From Pseudomonadota bacterium (GTDB lineage Bacteria; Pseudomonadota; Gammaproteobacteria; Burkholderiales; Rhodocyclaceae): a DNA stretch of 64,000 nucleotides. Positions 26,602-36,518 of this stretch are shown one piece after another. The notes under the pieces are model-generated. The model saw only the letters and a list, made by a program, of their open reading frames with translations, searched no databases and was not told the origin of the DNA. The stretch lies in contig JAGTRT010000006.1 in the NCBI GenBank assembly GCA_018261895.1, positions 1-64,000 of the forward strand. The letters are read 5' to 3'. Both the position numbers and the translations under genes were made by a program. The number at the start of each line of letters is the position of its first letter. The first letter of the stretch is position 1.

Positions 26602-27378
26602 ATGCTCGAATTCCTGCTTTCACCCGATATCTTGATCGCCTTCTTTACGCTCACCGCCCTTGAGCTGGTGTTGGGTATCGACAACATCATTTTCATCTCG
26701 ATACTCGTCGACAAATTACCCAAGGAAAAGCAGGAACTGGCGCGCCGCATCGGCCTGTTCCTCGCGATGTTCATGCGCATCGGGCTCCTGTTGGTGCTGT
26801 CGTGGATCGTCGGCCTGACCGAGCCGGTCATGACGCTCCTTGACCACGCCATCTCCGGACGCGACCTGATCCTGATCGGCGGCGGGCTTTTCCTGATCTG
26901 GAAAAGCACAGGCGAGGTTCACCAGTTGCTGGAAGGTGAAGAGGGCGAGGCATCGCGCAAGGTGGCTTCGAGTTTTCTGGGCGTCATCGCGCAGATCATG
27001 GTCATCGACCTCGTCTTTTCGCTGGATTCGATCATTACCGCGGTAGGCATGGTCAGCGAAGTCGGCGTCATGATTGCTGCCGTCATTGCCTCGGTGGGTC
27101 TGATGATGGTCTTCGCCAGTGGCATCGGCCGTTTCGTTTCGGATCATCCAACCATCAAGATGCTGGCGCTGTCGTTTCTGGTCGTGGTCGGCGTGGTGCT
27201 GATCGCCGATGGCTTCGGCCATCACGTTCCGAAGGGCTACATCTATTTTGCGATGGCCTTCTCGGTCTGCGTCGAGATGTTGAATATCCGCTTGCGCAAG
27301 AAAGGCCTCAAGCCGGTTGATTTGCGCGAGCCGTATGTTCGGGATCCGGTGACGGCAGATTCGGCAAGCGTGAAATAA
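26602..27378 (+). CDS. TerC family integral membrane protein
   Basis: 258-aa membrane protein with about seven hydrophobic helices. The family signatures are present: [16 protein letters not shown] near residue 17 and [16 protein letters not shown] near residue 137, each with a membrane-embedded aspartate. TerC proteins (Alx/YgaP-like) are linked to Mn2+ export or tellurite resistance in other bacteria. The start was set at ATG 26602; a TTG-initiated extension to 26548 would lie within the structured leader. The 3' end overlaps the convergent kinase gene by 71 bp. Confidence 0.9.
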   Translation: MLEFLLSPDILIAFFTLTALELVLGIDNIIFISILVDKLPKEKQELARRIGLFLAMFMRIGLLLVLSWIVGLTEPVMTLLDHAISGRDLILIGGGLFLIWKSTGEVHQLLEGEEGEASRKVASSFLGVIAQIMVIDLVFSLDSIITAVGMVSEVGVMIAAVIASVGLMMVFASGIGRFVSDHPTIKMLALSFLVVVGVVLIADGFGHHVPKGYIYFAMAFSVCVEMLNIRLRKKGLKPVDLREPYVRDPVTADSASVK

Positions 27379-30346
27379 GGATCGCCAGCGCTGGTTCAAA
27401 GTCGAAGCGCTTGATCTGGTTTTCCATCTCGGTCGCCAGTGCCTGCCCGAATGCCTGATCAAATGCGTTTCGATGTTCGGCAAAATAGCCTTGTGCTGCC
27501 ATGTCGCCGGACTGCAGCAGCTCCCGCAGTTTTTCCAGAAACTGCGTTGTCTCGGCTGGGCTTGCTGGCTCGCTTGGCGCGCCGGGGCCGGCAAGGTCTT
27601 CAGGAAGCGATTTGAGTTGTTCGATCAACTCATCCAGTTCGCGTTGCAGGGCGGCAAGTTGTGTTCTTGCCAGGATGGGGGCGTCGCTGAGTTTCTGCTT
27701 CAGCGGAAGCTCGATGCTCGCCGCAATTTCACGAACCTTGTGAGCGCCGATGTTGGCAGCGCTGCCCTTGAGGGCATGGGCAATGTTCCGGGCCTCTTCC
27801 AAAAGCCCGTGGTCGAGCGCCTTGGCCAATTTGGCGGGGTCTTCCGCGTGTGTGCCGGCAAATAGTCTGAGCAGGCGGCAGTAGAAAGCTAGCTTGCCGG
27901 AAACCACCTTCAACGCACTGTCGAGGTCCAGTCCCTTGATTCCGCAGAGCAGCTTCCGCGTGCTCGCGTCAGCGCTATCCATGGCCAAGGTGCCATTCGC
28001 CGCTTGCGCCGGCGCGCTGCGAATCCAGTGCAACAGGGTGGCGTACATCTGCTCGGGCGCGACGGGTTTGGCCAGATGGTCGTTCATGCCTGCGCCCATG
28101 CATAGATCGCGGTCTTCGTTGAAGGCATTGGCGGTCATGGCGATGATGGGTACAGCCGTGTGATCGGGAAGACGTCTGATGGCCTGCGTGGCTTCGATAC
28201 CGTCTACGTTTGGCATCTGGATGTCCATCAGGATCAGGTCGTAGTCGTTGCGCGTGGCAAGATCGATGGCTTGCTGCCCATCTTCAGCCAGATCAACCAC
28301 CATCCCGGCTTCCTTGAGCAACTCGGTCGCCACTTCCTGATTGATCAGATTGTCCTCGGCCAGCAGGATCCGACGGTCTTTCAAGGGTGACAGATCCAGT
28401 GTTTCGGCTTGCGGTTGTGGCGCGGTCTGATAGCGGCTTGGGCCCAATACGGCGTGAATGAGCGCTTCGTGCAGGTCGGAAGGCATGACCGGCTTGTTTA
28501 GCTGATAGACGATTCCTGCTTCATTCAGACGTGAAATGGGCCAGTCGCGCCCATAGGCTGTGACCAGGATGATACGGGGTGTGCATGCGCCAATATGGAG
28601 TATTCGACGTGCGGTTTCGATCCCGTCCATGCCGGGCATGGCCCAGTCCGTCAGAATGACGTCAAAGGCTCTTCCTTCGGCCAGCGCGCTCTCCACGCAA
28701 CGTATCGCCGCCTCGCCAGAGTCAGCTGTCGTGACGGTCGCCTTGTAAGGCTGCAGCATGTGGGCCATGGCGTCGCGGGCGTTCCCGTCGTCGTCAATGA
28801 CCAGGATCTTGAGGGCCTCGGGCAGCTTTCCGCGGACAGGCTGCTCGACCGGGTGAATCGCCGCTTGCAAGGGGATTTCGCACCAGAAGGTGCTGCCCTT
28901 TCCGACTTCGCTATTGACGCCGATCTGTCCGCCCATCAGTTTGACCAGGCGCTTGCAGATGGCCAGGCCGAGCCCGGTGCCCCCATATTTTCGAGTTGTC
29001 GATGAATCCGCCTGCTCGAAAGCCTGAAATATTTTTGCCCGCTGATCGGTTGTTAACCCGATACCGGTATCGATAACTTCGAAACGAAGGCGCAGCATGG
29101 TTGCGGATTGCGCCACCAGTTTGGCATCGAAAATGATACTTCCACGCTCGGTGAACTTGATCGCGTTGCTGGCGAAGTTGGCAAGGATCTGGTTCAGGCG
29201 CATGGCATCGCCATTGACGATATCCGGAATGTCGGGATCGATGCGGGTGACGACTTCCAGACCCTTGCTCTCAGCCTGCGGAGCGATGAGGTTGTTTAAC
29301 TGGCGAAAGATCTGGATGAATTCGAAGTCCACAGGGTCGAGTGCCAATTTGTCGGCTTCGATTTTGGAAAAGTCGAGGATGTCGTTGAGGATGCCCAGCA
29401 AATGCTGGGCGGCCAGCGTGATCTTGTTCAACTGGCTGTGCGCATGGGGGCTTTCAACATCGCGCCGCAGCAAATGGGTGAGGCCGATGATGGCATTCAT
29501 GGGGGTGCGCAATTCATGACTCATGTTTGCCAGGAACGCGCTTTTTGCCCGGCTGGCCGACTCGGCAGCATCCTTGGCCATCTCCAGTTCCTGCGTCCGT
29601 TGATGAACCACGTCCTCCAGATGCTCGCGATGTTGCTGGAGCGCCTCGGCAGCCTTTTTGCGCTCCATGATTTCATCGATCAGTTCGGCCTGGTTGACTT
29701 GCAACTCCTGACGCATGGTCGCAAAACTGCTGACCAGGGCGCCGATTTCGTCGTTGCTGGCGGGTGGCAGATGCGTGTCGAAGTGGCCATTGGCCAGTTC
29801 GCGGGATGCAGCCGCCAGCCTGCCGGCTGGCCGAATCACGGCAAACTCGAGAATGAGCGCAATGATCAGGGTTAGCCCGGAGACAATGGCAATCAGCAAA
29901 TACAGCAACGTCCGGTGTCGGGCGAGGTTTTCTGCAATGAAGGGCTGCATGTCGACCGTCACTTGCAGATGGCCCAGATTCCGCTCGAGAAACATGATCG
30001 GGCGCTTCAGGACATAGAGTCTTGGCGGCAATGGCATGTCCGGGGGCGCTCCGGATTGCAGCAAGGGGTATATCTGCTGTCCCTCATCGTTGATGAGTTG
30101 TATCCAGTGCCATTCACTGTTGCGTTTCTCGAGGGCGCCCAGATTTTCGTAAACGTTGGCCAACTGTTCACTCAGGAGCAATGGGACCAGCCCTTCGGCC
30201 ACGCTGTCGATATGGCGCTCAACCAGATCCAGATAGCTGTGTTCTGCTTGGCGAATAGAGTCCGGAATCCAGACGAACTGCAGTACACCTCCGATCAGGA
30301 AGCCGATCAGAAGCAAGGGGAACAGCAGTTTCTGGCGAAGTTTCAT
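27308..30346 (-). CDS. Hybrid sensor kinase with two receivers and HPt domain
   Basis: 1012-aa BarA/TorS-type phosphorelay kinase. Order: TM (7-29), periplasmic sensor (~30-143), TM (145-168), HAMP (168-220), HisKA with [11 protein letters not shown] (acceptor His near 275), HATPase ([13 protein letters not shown]), a first receiver (~520-640; acceptor in ILTDWAMPG), a second receiver (~655-775; LILMDIQMP) and HPt ([11 protein letters not shown], His near 855). A complete internal phosphorelay is thus present, but no output regulator is next to it. A binding-protein gene precedes it by 11 bp and is probably its sensor partner. The last 23 codons overlap the convergent TerC gene. Confidence 0.93.
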   Translation of the reverse strand: MKLRQKLLFPLLLIGFLIGGVLQFVWIPDSIRQAEHSYLDLVERHIDSVAEGLVPLLLSEQLANVYENLGALEKRNSEWHWIQLINDEGQQIYPLLQSGAPPDMPLPPRLYVLKRPIMFLERNLGHLQVTVDMQPFIAENLARHRTLLYLLIAIVSGLTLIIALILEFAVIRPAGRLAAASRELANGHFDTHLPPASNDEIGALVSSFATMRQELQVNQAELIDEIMERKKAAEALQQHREHLEDVVHQRTQELEMAKDAAESASRAKSAFLANMSHELRTPMNAIIGLTHLLRRDVESPHAHSQLNKITLAAQHLLGILNDILDFSKIEADKLALDPVDFEFIQIFRQLNNLIAPQAESKGLEVVTRIDPDIPDIVNGDAMRLNQILANFASNAIKFTERGSIIFDAKLVAQSATMLRLRFEVIDTGIGLTTDQRAKIFQAFEQADSSTTRKYGGTGLGLAICKRLVKLMGGQIGVNSEVGKGSTFWCEIPLQAAIHPVEQPVRGKLPEALKILVIDDDGNARDAMAHMLQPYKATVTTADSGEAAIRCVESALAEGRAFDVILTDWAMPGMDGIETARRILHIGACTPRIILVTAYGRDWPISRLNEAGIVYQLNKPVMPSDLHEALIHAVLGPSRYQTAPQPQAETLDLSPLKDRRILLAEDNLINQEVATELLKEAGMVVDLAEDGQQAIDLATRNDYDLILMDIQMPNVDGIEATQAIRRLPDHTAVPIIAMTANAFNEDRDLCMGAGMNDHLAKPVAPEQMYATLLHWIRSAPAQAANGTLAMDSADASTRKLLCGIKGLDLDSALKVVSGKLAFYCRLLRLFAGTHAEDPAKLAKALDHGLLEEARNIAHALKGSAANIGAHKVREIAASIELPLKQKLSDAPILARTQLAALQRELDELIEQLKSLPEDLAGPGAPSEPASPAETTQFLEKLRELLQSGDMAAQGYFAEHRNAFDQAFGQALATEMENQIKRFDFEPALAILISRLPNLPSPDPEHTARANQPA

Positions 30347-30357
30347 GACCGGATTGG

Positions 30358-31182
30358 CTAGTCGGGCAAATAGGCTTCCAGACCCAGCTTTTTCAGGGGC
30401 ATGTAATCCTGCATGGAGGTTGCGACCGGCTCGGGTATCGGTGTGCTTTGCAGCAGTTTCCTGCCCTCCTCGGTTGCGGCAAGTTCAAGCAGGGTTTGCT
30501 GAAGTTTCTGCCGTACCTTGGCAGGTAGCTGAGGATGGGCAACGACCGGGTGCGAGGGCATGTCGCGGGTGGTGTACAGAACGCGCAGCGCCTCCTGCAC
30601 TGACTTGTCCTGGGTCTGGAAGGTTTTTTCCACACCGCCGCCAGCCGGAATCTGGCCGGTGGCAACTTGAAGATAGACCGAACTGTGCGACTTGACGTCA
30701 ACCGGGGTCAGTCGTGCCTTGAACGTCTGGTCGAGTTCAGCGCGCAGCAGCAGGCAGGCGCCTAATGCATCTAGGGAGGGGACGGCGAGTTTGGCGCCGT
30801 CTAGTTCGGCCGGTATCTTGATCGGGCTGTCCTTGCGAACCACCAGTATGCCGCGCAGTGCCTGCTGGTCGCGGACGAGCGGGATATAGCCTTGACGCTG
30901 ATCCTTTTTTACCACGAGGTAGGGATTGATATAGGCAAAATCGAAACGCCCCTTGGCGAGTTCGTTTTCGAACTCGGGTACGGTCAAGGTTGCCACCAGT
31001 TTGAGCTTGTAGCCGGTCCGACGGCTCAGTTCATCGATAAGGGGTTGCCAGATGGTAAATAGCTTGCGCTGTTCGTATTGGGGAACTACCGCGAAGGTGT
31101 AGCTTTCTTCAGCGTTTGCGGGGTTGCCAAGCAGGAGTGCGCAGAGGATCAGCACGGACTTCAGGGCGCGTAAGGAATTCAT
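30358..31182 (-). CDS. PhnD-like periplasmic solute-binding protein, probable partner of the adjacent kinase
   Basis: 274-aa exported protein with a clear signal peptide ([20 protein letters not shown], cleavage after ANA). The mature part matches the phosphate/phosphonate-binding PhnD-like type: [44 protein letters not shown]. No ABC permease or ATPase lies nearby; instead the stop is 11 bp before a hybrid kinase on the same strand, so it probably presents a ligand to the kinase periplasmic domain, as in TorT-TorS (inference). Ligand unknown. Confidence 0.88.
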   Translation of the reverse strand: MNSLRALKSVLILCALLLGNPANAEESYTFAVVPQYEQRKLFTIWQPLIDELSRRTGYKLKLVATLTVPEFENELAKGRFDFAYINPYLVVKKDQRQGYIPLVRDQQALRGILVVRKDSPIKIPAELDGAKLAVPSLDALGACLLLRAELDQTFKARLTPVDVKSHSSVYLQVATGQIPAGGGVEKTFQTQDKSVQEALRVLYTTRDMPSHPVVAHPQLPAKVRQKLQQTLLELAATEEGRKLLQSTPIPEPVATSMQDYMPLKKLGLEAYLPD

Positions 31183-31334
31183 TTGAAACTCCTTTCGAAT
31201 TTGTTATTTATGGATTATCTGCTTCATTCGCCTCCGGGTAAAACGATTTTCTAGGTTTGCTCAGGCCTGCGGTGTGAGCGCGTTTTTTGCAATGATCCAT
31301 CAGCGCTTTTGCCCAAGGGCTCATCGCGGCTTGG

Positions 31335-31898
31335 TCAAATTGGCGAGAGGATGGCGACGACGTGACCTGGCTCGATGCGGATCGAGCGGAGCAGCCAGCG
31401 GGCGGCCTTTTCTTGGGTCGTGCCGTCTTCGCGCAGGACATAAACCGGCTTCGTGCGGAAATAATTGGTCATCAGTTGGGTAACGGCCTGACGGGCCATG
31501 GGCTCTGACTCGCGGCCGATGGCTTGGGACTGAACCGAATGCGCAACCGGATTCTGCAGGAAAAATGCCTTCGCGTTGTCGTCGTAGCGAATGCCTGATG
31601 TTCCTTCGAATGCAACGGGAACGGGCGGGCTGCCGAGAAGAGAGACATTGATGCGGGCGAATAGCGAAATTTTGTCTTGCGGCGTACCGATGCGAATGGT
31701 GGGCGGCTCGATCAGTGAAACGACGACCAATCCATTTCCATAACTTTTCTGCACCGTTCCGCTTTTCTCGACCTGGGCCTGGATGTCTGCTTCGCTAAAG
31801 AAGACTTCGCGCTCCAGGAGGCCGGTACCCCAAGCCAGCTGGTAGGCAACCAATAAGATCGCGCCGAGTGCGCTTTTGGTTTTGGCTAGATCAATCAT
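31335..31898 (-). CDS. Exported or anchored hypothetical protein, DUF1439 (YceB)-like
   Basis: 187-aa protein with one N-terminal hydrophobic segment (about 9-25) and a mature part rich in beta strands. The stretch SEADIQAQVEKSGTVQKSYG followed by DKISLFARINVSLLGSPP resembles DUF1439/YceB proteins, which usually are lipoproteins; here no lipobox cysteine is seen, so it may stay anchored by the uncleaved helix. It starts 6 bp after the AraC-type regulator stop and is likely cotranscribed with it. Assignment is moderate. Confidence 0.65.
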   Translation of the reverse strand: MIDLAKTKSALGAILLVAYQLAWGTGLLEREVFFSEADIQAQVEKSGTVQKSYGNGLVVVSLIEPPTIRIGTPQDKISLFARINVSLLGSPPVPVAFEGTSGIRYDDNAKAFFLQNPVAHSVQSQAIGRESEPMARQAVTQLMTNYFRTKPVYVLREDGTTQEKAARWLLRSIRIEPGHVVAILSPI

Positions 31899-31904
31899 GC
31901 AGGT

Positions 31905-32933
31905 TTATCCATTTGAAGGAGATGTTTTTCCGGACCATTTTCGCCGGTAGTGTACCGGGGCCATTCCGGTCCAATCGATGAAGGCGCGATAAAAGGCCGA
32001 GGTGTCGGCGTAGCCCAGGTCGGCGGCGACTTTTGCGATGGGGTCTTTTGTCTTGGCCAGGCGCGACAGTGCGATATCCCGGCGCAGGGCGTCCTTGATG
32101 CCGCGGAAACTGGAGCCTTCTTCTTCGAGTCGTCGATGAATGGTTCGTGGTGACAGGTAAAGGCGCTCGGCGATGTCTTCGAGGCTGAGGGTTTCAGGGA
32201 GCGAGGCGCGGAGCAGGTCGCGGACGCGGATGACCATTTCCCGGTCGCGCCGGTAAAGACTGGTGATTTTGCCCGGGGCGCCTTCAAGGAAGGTATTCAG
32301 GGCTGCCTCGTCGCGGCGAATGGGCAGGTCGAGCAGGTTGGCGTTGAAGCTGGCGACGAGGGTGCCGGTGCCGCCGGGAACAGTCGGTGCAAAACGAGAG
32401 TCCTCGGTGAAGATCAGTGCGTAGTCGCTGTAATGGGCCGGCTTGCGATAGGGAAAAATCACGCTGTCGAGGGCGATGCCGCGTCCGACCAGCCAACATG
32501 ACAGGCCATGCAGCAGTCGCAGGAGCCATTCAAAGGCAAAGACCCGCCCGGGATCGTCCGGGTTCTCTGCCAGCTTTTGCCGTTCGGCGATGACCAGTTC
32601 CGCCTGCCCGTGGGCGCGGCGAACGCTGACGGCGAGATCGGGCAAGACCACATGCAGAAAGCGGCCGGCACGGCTGAGTGCTTCAGCCAGCATCGGTGCC
32701 CCCAGGCAGCTTCGGCAGAGAAATTCGAAGCTGCCGACGCGCATCGGTTGCGTGAACAGCCCAAAGCCCTCGTCGTCGAGGTGTTGGTTCAGGGCGTTGT
32801 ACAGCGCGGCGTAGCGCTCGATGGGAATGCGGCTGGCGGTGTCTGCAATATCAATCCCGGTTGCGATCAGCAGCGGCTGCGGGTCAATGCTGCGATGGGC
32901 CAGTCCGGCCAGCATGCCGGTTACAAATCCCAT
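31905..32933 (-). CDS. AraC-family transcriptional regulator (Arabinose_bd-type N-terminus)
   Basis: About 342 aa. The C-terminal 100 residues form the double AraC HTH ([20 protein letters not shown], then [20 protein letters not shown] and [11 protein letters not shown]). The N-terminal part ([20 protein letters not shown] and flanks) fits the large arabinose-binding-like domain of OruR/ArgR-type regulators. The frame can be extended to a TTG at 32987, but that start lies inside a 34-bp element; ATG 32933 is preferred although its ribosome-binding site is weak. It is divergent from icmF, 195 bp away, which makes icmF a candidate target. Confidence 0.88.
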   Translation of the reverse strand: MGFVTGMLAGLAHRSIDPQPLLIATGIDIADTASRIPIERYAALYNALNQHLDDEGFGLFTQPMRVGSFEFLCRSCLGAPMLAEALSRAGRFLHVVLPDLAVSVRRAHGQAELVIAERQKLAENPDDPGRVFAFEWLLRLLHGLSCWLVGRGIALDSVIFPYRKPAHYSDYALIFTEDSRFAPTVPGGTGTLVASFNANLLDLPIRRDEAALNTFLEGAPGKITSLYRRDREMVIRVRDLLRASLPETLSLEDIAERLYLSPRTIHRRLEEEGSSFRGIKDALRRDIALSRLAKTKDPIAKVAADLGYADTSAFYRAFIDWTGMAPVHYRRKWSGKTSPSNG

Positions 32934-32980
32934 GGCAACAGTGGCTTGCGTTCGCTGGGTGGCCTTGTCTCGTTTGGCGG

Positions 32981-33014
32981 ATTTCAATTTTGGGCATTTT
33001 TTCCGGTTGACCGT
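32981..33014 (-). repeat. 34-bp dispersed element, copy 5
   Basis: Minus-strand orientation; ACGGTCAACCGG, AAAAAATG, CCCAAAATTGAAAT. Identical over all 34 positions to copy 8 (53598-53631), which is 20 kb away. It lies in the divergent AraC/icmF promoter region. Confidence 0.97.
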
Positions 33015-33128
33015 GAGACTGTATCACCTTGGCGGAATTTGCACGATCATCGTCTTTCACCACAATGGTGCAAGCCTGCAAGCGGCATAAGATGGTCGCC
33101 TTTCCAACTTTTCGACAAGGCTGGTGTC

Positions 33129-36100
33129 ATGACTGATCTTTCCGTTGCCAAGAAGCTTTCCCCCTACAAGCCGAAGCACAAGGTTCGTTTTGTGACCGCC
33201 GCCTCGTTGTTCGATGGGCATGATGCATCGATCAACATCATGCGCCGCATCCTGCAGTCGACCGGTTCGGAAGTGATCCACCTCGGGCATAACCGCTCGG
33301 TCCAGGAAATCGTGAACGCGGCCTTGCAGGAGGATGTCCAGGGGATCTGCATCACCTCCTATCAGGGCGGCCACGTCGAGTTCTTCAAGTACATGATCGA
33401 TCTGCTGAAGGCCAATGGTGGCGCCAGTATCAAGGTGTTTGGCGGTGGCGGCGGCGTGATCGTGCCGTCCGAAATCAAGGAACTGCATGAATATGGCGTG
33501 ACTCGCATTTATGCGCCGGAAGATGGCGTGCATATGGGCCTGCAGGGCATGATCAACGAGGTCGTGCAGAAGTCCGACTTCGATTTGGCCGACGAAGGCG
33601 TGCCGACGGCCGAGCAGGCATTGGCCGGCTTGAAGGCCGGCGACAAGCGCTTGCTCGCCCGCATCATCACGCTGCTCGAAAATGGCGAAGCCCCGGCGCT
33701 CAAGGAGCCCTTGCTCAAGGCGGCGGCCGAGAAGACCGTGCCGGTGCTGGGCATCACCGGGACCGGGGGCGCCGGCAAGTCGTCGCTGACCGATGAACTG
33801 GTTCGCCGCTTCCGTCTCGATCAGGGCGACACCGTCAAGATTGGCCTCATTTCCATCGACCCGTCGCGCAAGCGCACCGGCGGCGCGCTGCTCGGCGACC
33901 GTATCCGCATGAACGCCATCGAGCACCCGAACATTTTCATGCGCTCGCTGGCCACCCGCGACACCGGCTCCGAAATCTCGGTGGCGCTGCCCGAAGTCAT
34001 CGCGGCCTGCAAGCTGGCCGGCTTCGATCTCGTCGTGGTAGAAACCTCGGGCATCGGTCAGGGCAATGCCGCCATCGTGCCTTTCGTCGATCTGTCGCTG
34101 TATGTCATGACGCCGGAGTTTGGCGCTGCTTCGCAGCTCGAGAAGATCGACATGCTCGATTTCGCCGATTTTGTTGCCATCAACAAGTTCGACCGCAAGG
34201 GCGCCGAAGATGCGTTGCGTGACGTGCGCAAGCAGTATCAGCGCAACCGCGAACTGTTCACGACGCCGACCGATGACATGCCGGTCTTCGGCACGCAGGC
34301 CGCCCGCTTCAACGATGACGGTGTGACGGCGCTGTATCAGGCGCTGGTGCCGGCCTTGAGCGAAAAGGGTCTGCATTTGCAGGCCGGCAAACTGCCGATC
34401 GTGACCGTCAAGCAGTCGTCCGCGCAGCGCGCCATCGTGCCGGCGCAGCGCGTCCGTTACCTGGCCGAGATCGCCGACACGGTGCGTGGCTATCACGCCC
34501 ACACCGAAGAGCAGGTCAGGATCGCCCGCGAACGCCAGTCCCTGCGTATCGCCAAGGGTGTTTTCGCCGGTTGCGACAAGAACGTGGCTGACTTCGACGA
34601 AATGCAGGCGTTCAAGGATGCCCAGCAGGACCCGAAGGCCAAGAAGCTGCTCGACATGTGGCCGGCGACGGTCGAAGCCTATTCCGGCGACGAATACGTG
34701 GTGAAAATCCGCGACAAGGAAATCCGCACCAAGCTGGTTTCGGAGTCCTTGTCCGGCACCAAGATCAAGAAGGTCATCCTGCCCAAGTTTGGTGACGATG
34801 GCGAAACACTGCGTTTCCTGATGCGCGAGAACGTCCCCGGCTCCTTCCCCTTCACCGCAGGCGTCTTCGCCTTCAAGCGCGAAGGCGAAGACCCGACCCG
34901 CATGTTCGCCGGCGAAGGCGACGCCTTCCGCACCAACCGCCGCTTCAAGCGTGTGTCCGAGGGCATGCCGGCGCACCGCCTGTCCACCGCCTTCGACTCG
35001 GTCACGTTGTATGGCTGCGACCCCGACGAGCGCCCGGACATCTACGGCAAGATCGGCAATTCCGGCGTGTCGATCGCCACGCTCGACGACCTCAAGGTGC
35101 TCTACGACGGTTTCGACCTGCTCGCCCCGAGCACCTCGGTGTCGATGACCATCAACGGTCCGGCGCCGATCATCCTGGCCTGCTTCTTCAATACGGCCAT
35201 CGACCAGCAGATGGCGAAGTTCCAGAAGGACAACGGCCGTCAGCCGACCGAAGACGAGGCCGAGAAGATCCGCGAATGGACGCTCAAGACCGTGCGCGGC
35301 ACCGTCCAGGCGGACATCCTGAAGGAAGACCAGGGTCAGAACACCTGCATCTTCAGCACCGAATTCGCGCTCAAGATGATGGGCGACATCCAGGAGTTCT
35401 TCGTCCATAACCAGGTGCAGAACTTCTACTCGGTGTCGATTTCCGGCTATCACATCGCCGAAGCCGGTGCCAACCCGATCAGCCAGCTCGCCTTCACGCT
35501 GTCCAACGGTTTCACCTACGTAGAAAGCTATCTGGCGCGCGGCATGAAGATCGACGACTTCGCGCCCAACCTGTCCTTCTTCTTCTCCAACGGCATGGAC
35601 CCGGAATACTCGGTCATCGGCCGCGTTGCCCGCCGCATCTGGGCCGTCGCCATGAAGAACAAGTACGGCGCCAATGAGCGCAGCCAGAAGTTGAAGTACC
35701 ACATCCAGACTTCCGGCCGTTCGCTGCACGCCCAGGAGATGGACTTTAACGACATCCGCACCACGCTGCAGGCGCTGATCGCCATTTACGACAACTGCAA
35801 CTCGCTGCACACCAACGCCTACGACGAAGCGATCACGACGCCGACCGAGGAAAGCGTGCGCCGTGCCATGGCCATCCAGCTCATCATCAACCGCGAGTGG
35901 GGTGTGGCCAAGAACGAAAACCCGAATCAGGGTGCCTTCGTCATCGACGAACTGACCGATCTCGTCGAGGAAGCCGTGCTCAAGGAATTTGAAGCCATCG
36001 CCAGTCGCGGCGGCGTGCTCGGCGCCATGGAAACCGGCTACCAGCGCGGCAAGATTCAGGAAGAGTCGATGTACTACGAGCACAAGAAACACGATGGCTC

Positions 36101-36392
36101 GTACCCGATCATCGGCGTCAACACCTTCCTGAATCCGAAGGGCATGGCCCAGCAGGAAATCGAGCTGGCCCGTTCCAGCGAGGAAGAAAAGCAGTCGCAG
36201 ATCAAGCGCCTGCGCGACTTCCAGGCCCGTAATGCCGACAAGTCGCCGGTCATGCTCGCCAAGCTCAAGCAGACGGTCATCGAGGACGGCAACGTCTTCG
36301 CCGTCCTGGTCGATGCGGTGAAGTATTGCTCGCTCGGCCAGATCAGCAACGCGCTTTACGAAGTCGGCGGCCAATACCGGCGCAGCATGTAA
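33129..36392 (+). CDS. icmF: Fused isobutyryl-CoA mutase IcmF
   Basis: 1087-aa adenosylcobalamin enzyme that interconverts isobutyryl-CoA and n-butyryl-CoA. Order: B12-binding domain with [18 protein letters not shown] (His ligand near residue 33), a MeaI-type G-protein chaperone (Walker [13 protein letters not shown] near 210, TSGIGQGN near 308, NKFDRKG near 352), and the C-terminal TIM-barrel substrate domain (from ~560, with [12 protein letters not shown] and [20 protein letters not shown]). The fusion of mutase and its GTPase editor in one chain is diagnostic of IcmF; length matches the family (~1090). It fits branched/short acyl-CoA metabolism together with the acyl-CoA dehydrogenase at 253. 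Start ATG 33129 follows AAGG; the longer upstream frame crosses the divergent promoter. Confidence 0.95.
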   Translation: MTDLSVAKKLSPYKPKHKVRFVTAASLFDGHDASINIMRRILQSTGSEVIHLGHNRSVQEIVNAALQEDVQGICITSYQGGHVEFFKYMIDLLKANGGASIKVFGGGGGVIVPSEIKELHEYGVTRIYAPEDGVHMGLQGMINEVVQKSDFDLADEGVPTAEQALAGLKAGDKRLLARIITLLENGEAPALKEPLLKAAAEKTVPVLGITGTGGAGKSSLTDELVRRFRLDQGDTVKIGLISIDPSRKRTGGALLGDRIRMNAIEHPNIFMRSLATRDTGSEISVALPEVIAACKLAGFDLVVVETSGIGQGNAAIVPFVDLSLYVMTPEFGAASQLEKIDMLDFADFVAINKFDRKGAEDALRDVRKQYQRNRELFTTPTDDMPVFGTQAARFNDDGVTALYQALVPALSEKGLHLQAGKLPIVTVKQSSAQRAIVPAQRVRYLAEIADTVRGYHAHTEEQVRIARERQSLRIAKGVFAGCDKNVADFDEMQAFKDAQQDPKAKKLLDMWPATVEAYSGDEYVVKIRDKEIRTKLVSESLSGTKIKKVILPKFGDDGETLRFLMRENVPGSFPFTAGVFAFKREGEDPTRMFAGEGDAFRTNRRFKRVSEGMPAHRLSTAFDSVTLYGCDPDERPDIYGKIGNSGVSIATLDDLKVLYDGFDLLAPSTSVSMTINGPAPIILACFFNTAIDQQMAKFQKDNGRQPTEDEAEKIREWTLKTVRGTVQADILKEDQGQNTCIFSTEFALKMMGDIQEFFVHNQVQNFYSVSISGYHIAEAGANPISQLAFTLSNGFTYVESYLARGMKIDDFAPNLSFFFSNGMDPEYSVIGRVARRIWAVAMKNKYGANERSQKLKYHIQTSGRSLHAQEMDFNDIRTTLQALIAIYDNCNSLHTNAYDEAITTPTEESVRRAMAIQLIINREWGVAKNENPNQGAFVIDELTDLVEEAVLKEFEAIASRGGVLGAMETGYQRGKIQEESMYYEHKKHDGSYPIIGVNTFLNPKGMAQQEIELARSSEEEKQSQIKRLRDFQARNADKSPVMLAKLKQTVIEDGNVFAVLVDAVKYCSLGQISNALYEVGGQYRRSM

Positions 36393-36448
36393 GGCTGCCG
36401 AAAAGGCGAACAGCAAACCGAACCCGAAAGGGCGGAGGAGAAACAAGG

Positions 36449-36476
36449 ACGGCGGGGCCAAGACCCCGCCGTTTTC
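36449..36476 (+). terminator. Rho-independent terminator after icmF
   Basis: ACGGCGGGG-N6-CCCCGCCGT followed by TTTC, about 57 bp after the icmF stop. The opposite strand is followed by a weaker T-rich stretch, so it could also help end the convergent autotransporter transcript. Confidence 0.85.
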
Positions 36477-36518
36477 ATTGGGGATTGCTAGATTTTTCGC
36501 GATCCCGGGTAAAACCAA

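Noticed and set aside
32934..32987. TTG start of the AraC-type regulator at 32987.
   Set aside because: The codon lies inside a 34-bp element and has no ribosome-binding site; the added residues are not family-like.
33057..36518. A 1153-codon open frame antisense to icmF, and similar long antisense frames (e.g. 175-1947, 4027-5610, 5814-7769, 51383-53605).
   Set aside because: They are mirror frames of GC-rich conserved genes, with Arg/Gly/Ala/His-rich composition, no family motifs and no ribosome-binding sites.
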